A DNA stretch of 6,249 nucleotides, from assembly GCA_947176045.1 (NCBI GenBank), contig CAMWPF010000093.1, positions 1 to 6,249 on the forward strand. The letters are read 5' to 3'. Of this stretch, positions 5,924 through 6,249 are shown one piece after another (the stretch's first letter is position 1; each line of letters opens with the position of its first letter). The position numbers were made by a program, and so were the translations under genes. Under the pieces are notes generated by a model that did no database searches, was not told the origin of the DNA, and saw only the letters and a list, made by a program, of their open reading frames with translations. Origin of the DNA: an uncultured Treponema sp. GTDB taxonomy: Bacteria > Spirochaetota > Spirochaetia > Treponematales > Treponemataceae.

Positions 5924-6249
5924 TTACGGCTGAAGCTGCCGCCGCAGTTTTGAAAGGAAGTCCTGCGCTCGTTCCGCCGTCACTTCCTGCTGCGGCTGGT
6001 GGTATTCCACAAGGTTCGCCGGGATTTCATCGAGGAAGCGTGAGGGCGTGCATTCCATGACGGCCTCACGCTTCCTCCGCTTCTGGCAGGAGGAAATCAG
6101 CAGCTTGTCCCGGGCGCGCGTGATGGCGACGTAGAACAGCCGCCGCTCCTCCTCCACGTCGCCGCCGTTCTCATCGACGCAGCGTTGGTGCGGGATCAGC
6201 CCCTCCTCGGCGCCGGCGATGAACACCACTGGAATTTCCAGTGGTGTTC
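5924..6249 (-). CDS. Rep/UvrD-like superfamily 1A DNA helicase, C-terminal end (5' part beyond right edge)
   Basis: Superfamily 1A helicases of the Rep, UvrD and PcrA group move 3' to 5' on single-stranded DNA in repair and replication restart. The 107 visible residues carry the region after motif V, LEIPVVFIAGAEEGLIPH, then EEERRLFYVAITRARDKLLIS, which contains motif VI (VAITRAR) with the arginine that contacts ATP, then CTPSRFLDEIP and a short charged C-terminus ending QLQP. The PSRFLxE(L/I)P ending resembles Rep, but UvrD/PcrA cannot be excluded, so no gene symbol is given. The frame is open to the window end. However, the two residues before LEIP read Thr-Pro where the family has a near-invariant Lys-Gly (KGLE), and those bases lie in a perfect inverted repeat that ends at the last base, so the outermost 8 bases are doubtful. 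It converges on the ABC-F gene with a 29-nt gap. Confidence 0.9.
   Translation of the reverse strand, partial: TPLEIPVVFIAGAEEGLIPHQRCVDENGGDVEEERRLFYVAITRARDKLLISSCQKRRKREAVMECTPSRFLDEIPANLVEYHQPQQEVTAERAQDFLSKLRRQLQP
6221..6249. repeat. Perfect 14-bp inverted repeat at the window end
   Basis: GAACACCACTGGAA (6221-6234) and TTCCAGTGGTGTTC (6236-6249) are exact reverse complements around one central T (6235). The repeat lies inside the helicase coding frame and stops at the final base. The inner 6-bp arms are explained by the LEIP codons; the outer 8 bp are not, and a fold-back sequencing or assembly artefact is the likeliest source. Confidence 0.85.

Noticed and set aside
1..6249. Mobile elements, CRISPR arrays, tRNA or rRNA genes, or an undescribed multi-gene defence-type system
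   Set aside because: No transposase, terminal repeats, regular spacers or RNA gene signatures were seen on either strand, and every sizeable interval is filled by a recognisable housekeeping gene.

Overview
The window is a compact bacterial chromosomal segment, GC-rich by eye and with almost no intergenic space. It is truncated at both ends. Four genes on the + strand follow one another after the C-terminal two thirds of transcription terminator Rho: ribosomal protein L31 (rpmE), a stand-alone RlmK-type 23S rRNA methyltransferase, an RhlE-like DEAD-box RNA helicase with a long Arg/Gly-rich tail, and a YkpA/YbiT-type ABC-F ATPase. On the - strand, convergent with the ABC-F gene, lies the C-terminal end of a Rep/UvrD-like superfamily 1 DNA helicase, whose 5' part is beyond the right edge. 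I see no mobile element, CRISPR array, tRNA or rRNA.

Layout. 1-821 holds the rho 3' part. 822-967 holds a sigma-70-like promoter and a structured leader in front of rpmE (968-1180). A strong intrinsic terminator follows at 1210-1250. The methyltransferase is at 1290-2423, followed by a weak hairpin and a promoter-like element placed so that the next mRNA could begin at the helicase start codon. The helicase (2505-4235) and ABC-F gene (4251-5894) are 15 nt apart and look like an operon. A 29-nt gap separates the ABC-F gene from the convergent helicase stop at 5924.

Biology. All + strand genes concern RNA or the ribosome: transcription termination, a large-subunit protein, a 23S rRNA modification enzyme, an RNA remodelling helicase and a ribosome-associated ATPase. 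This is a housekeeping neighbourhood rather than an accessory island. Adjacent rho and rpmE occur in several phyla. From my recollection of spirochaete gene order and the look of the proteins I lean towards a GC-rich Treponema-like spirochaete, but I cannot prove this from the window.

The points most worth a second look are: (i) an ABC-F protein in which all three parts of one composite ATP site are degenerate while the other site is intact; (ii) a structured rpmE leader; (iii) a possibly leaderless helicase mRNA; (iv) the helicase tail with an embedded charged module and a C-terminal amphipathic stretch; and (v) a perfect 14-bp inverted repeat ending exactly at the last base, which replaces a near-invariant helicase motif and looks like a fold-back sequence artefact.
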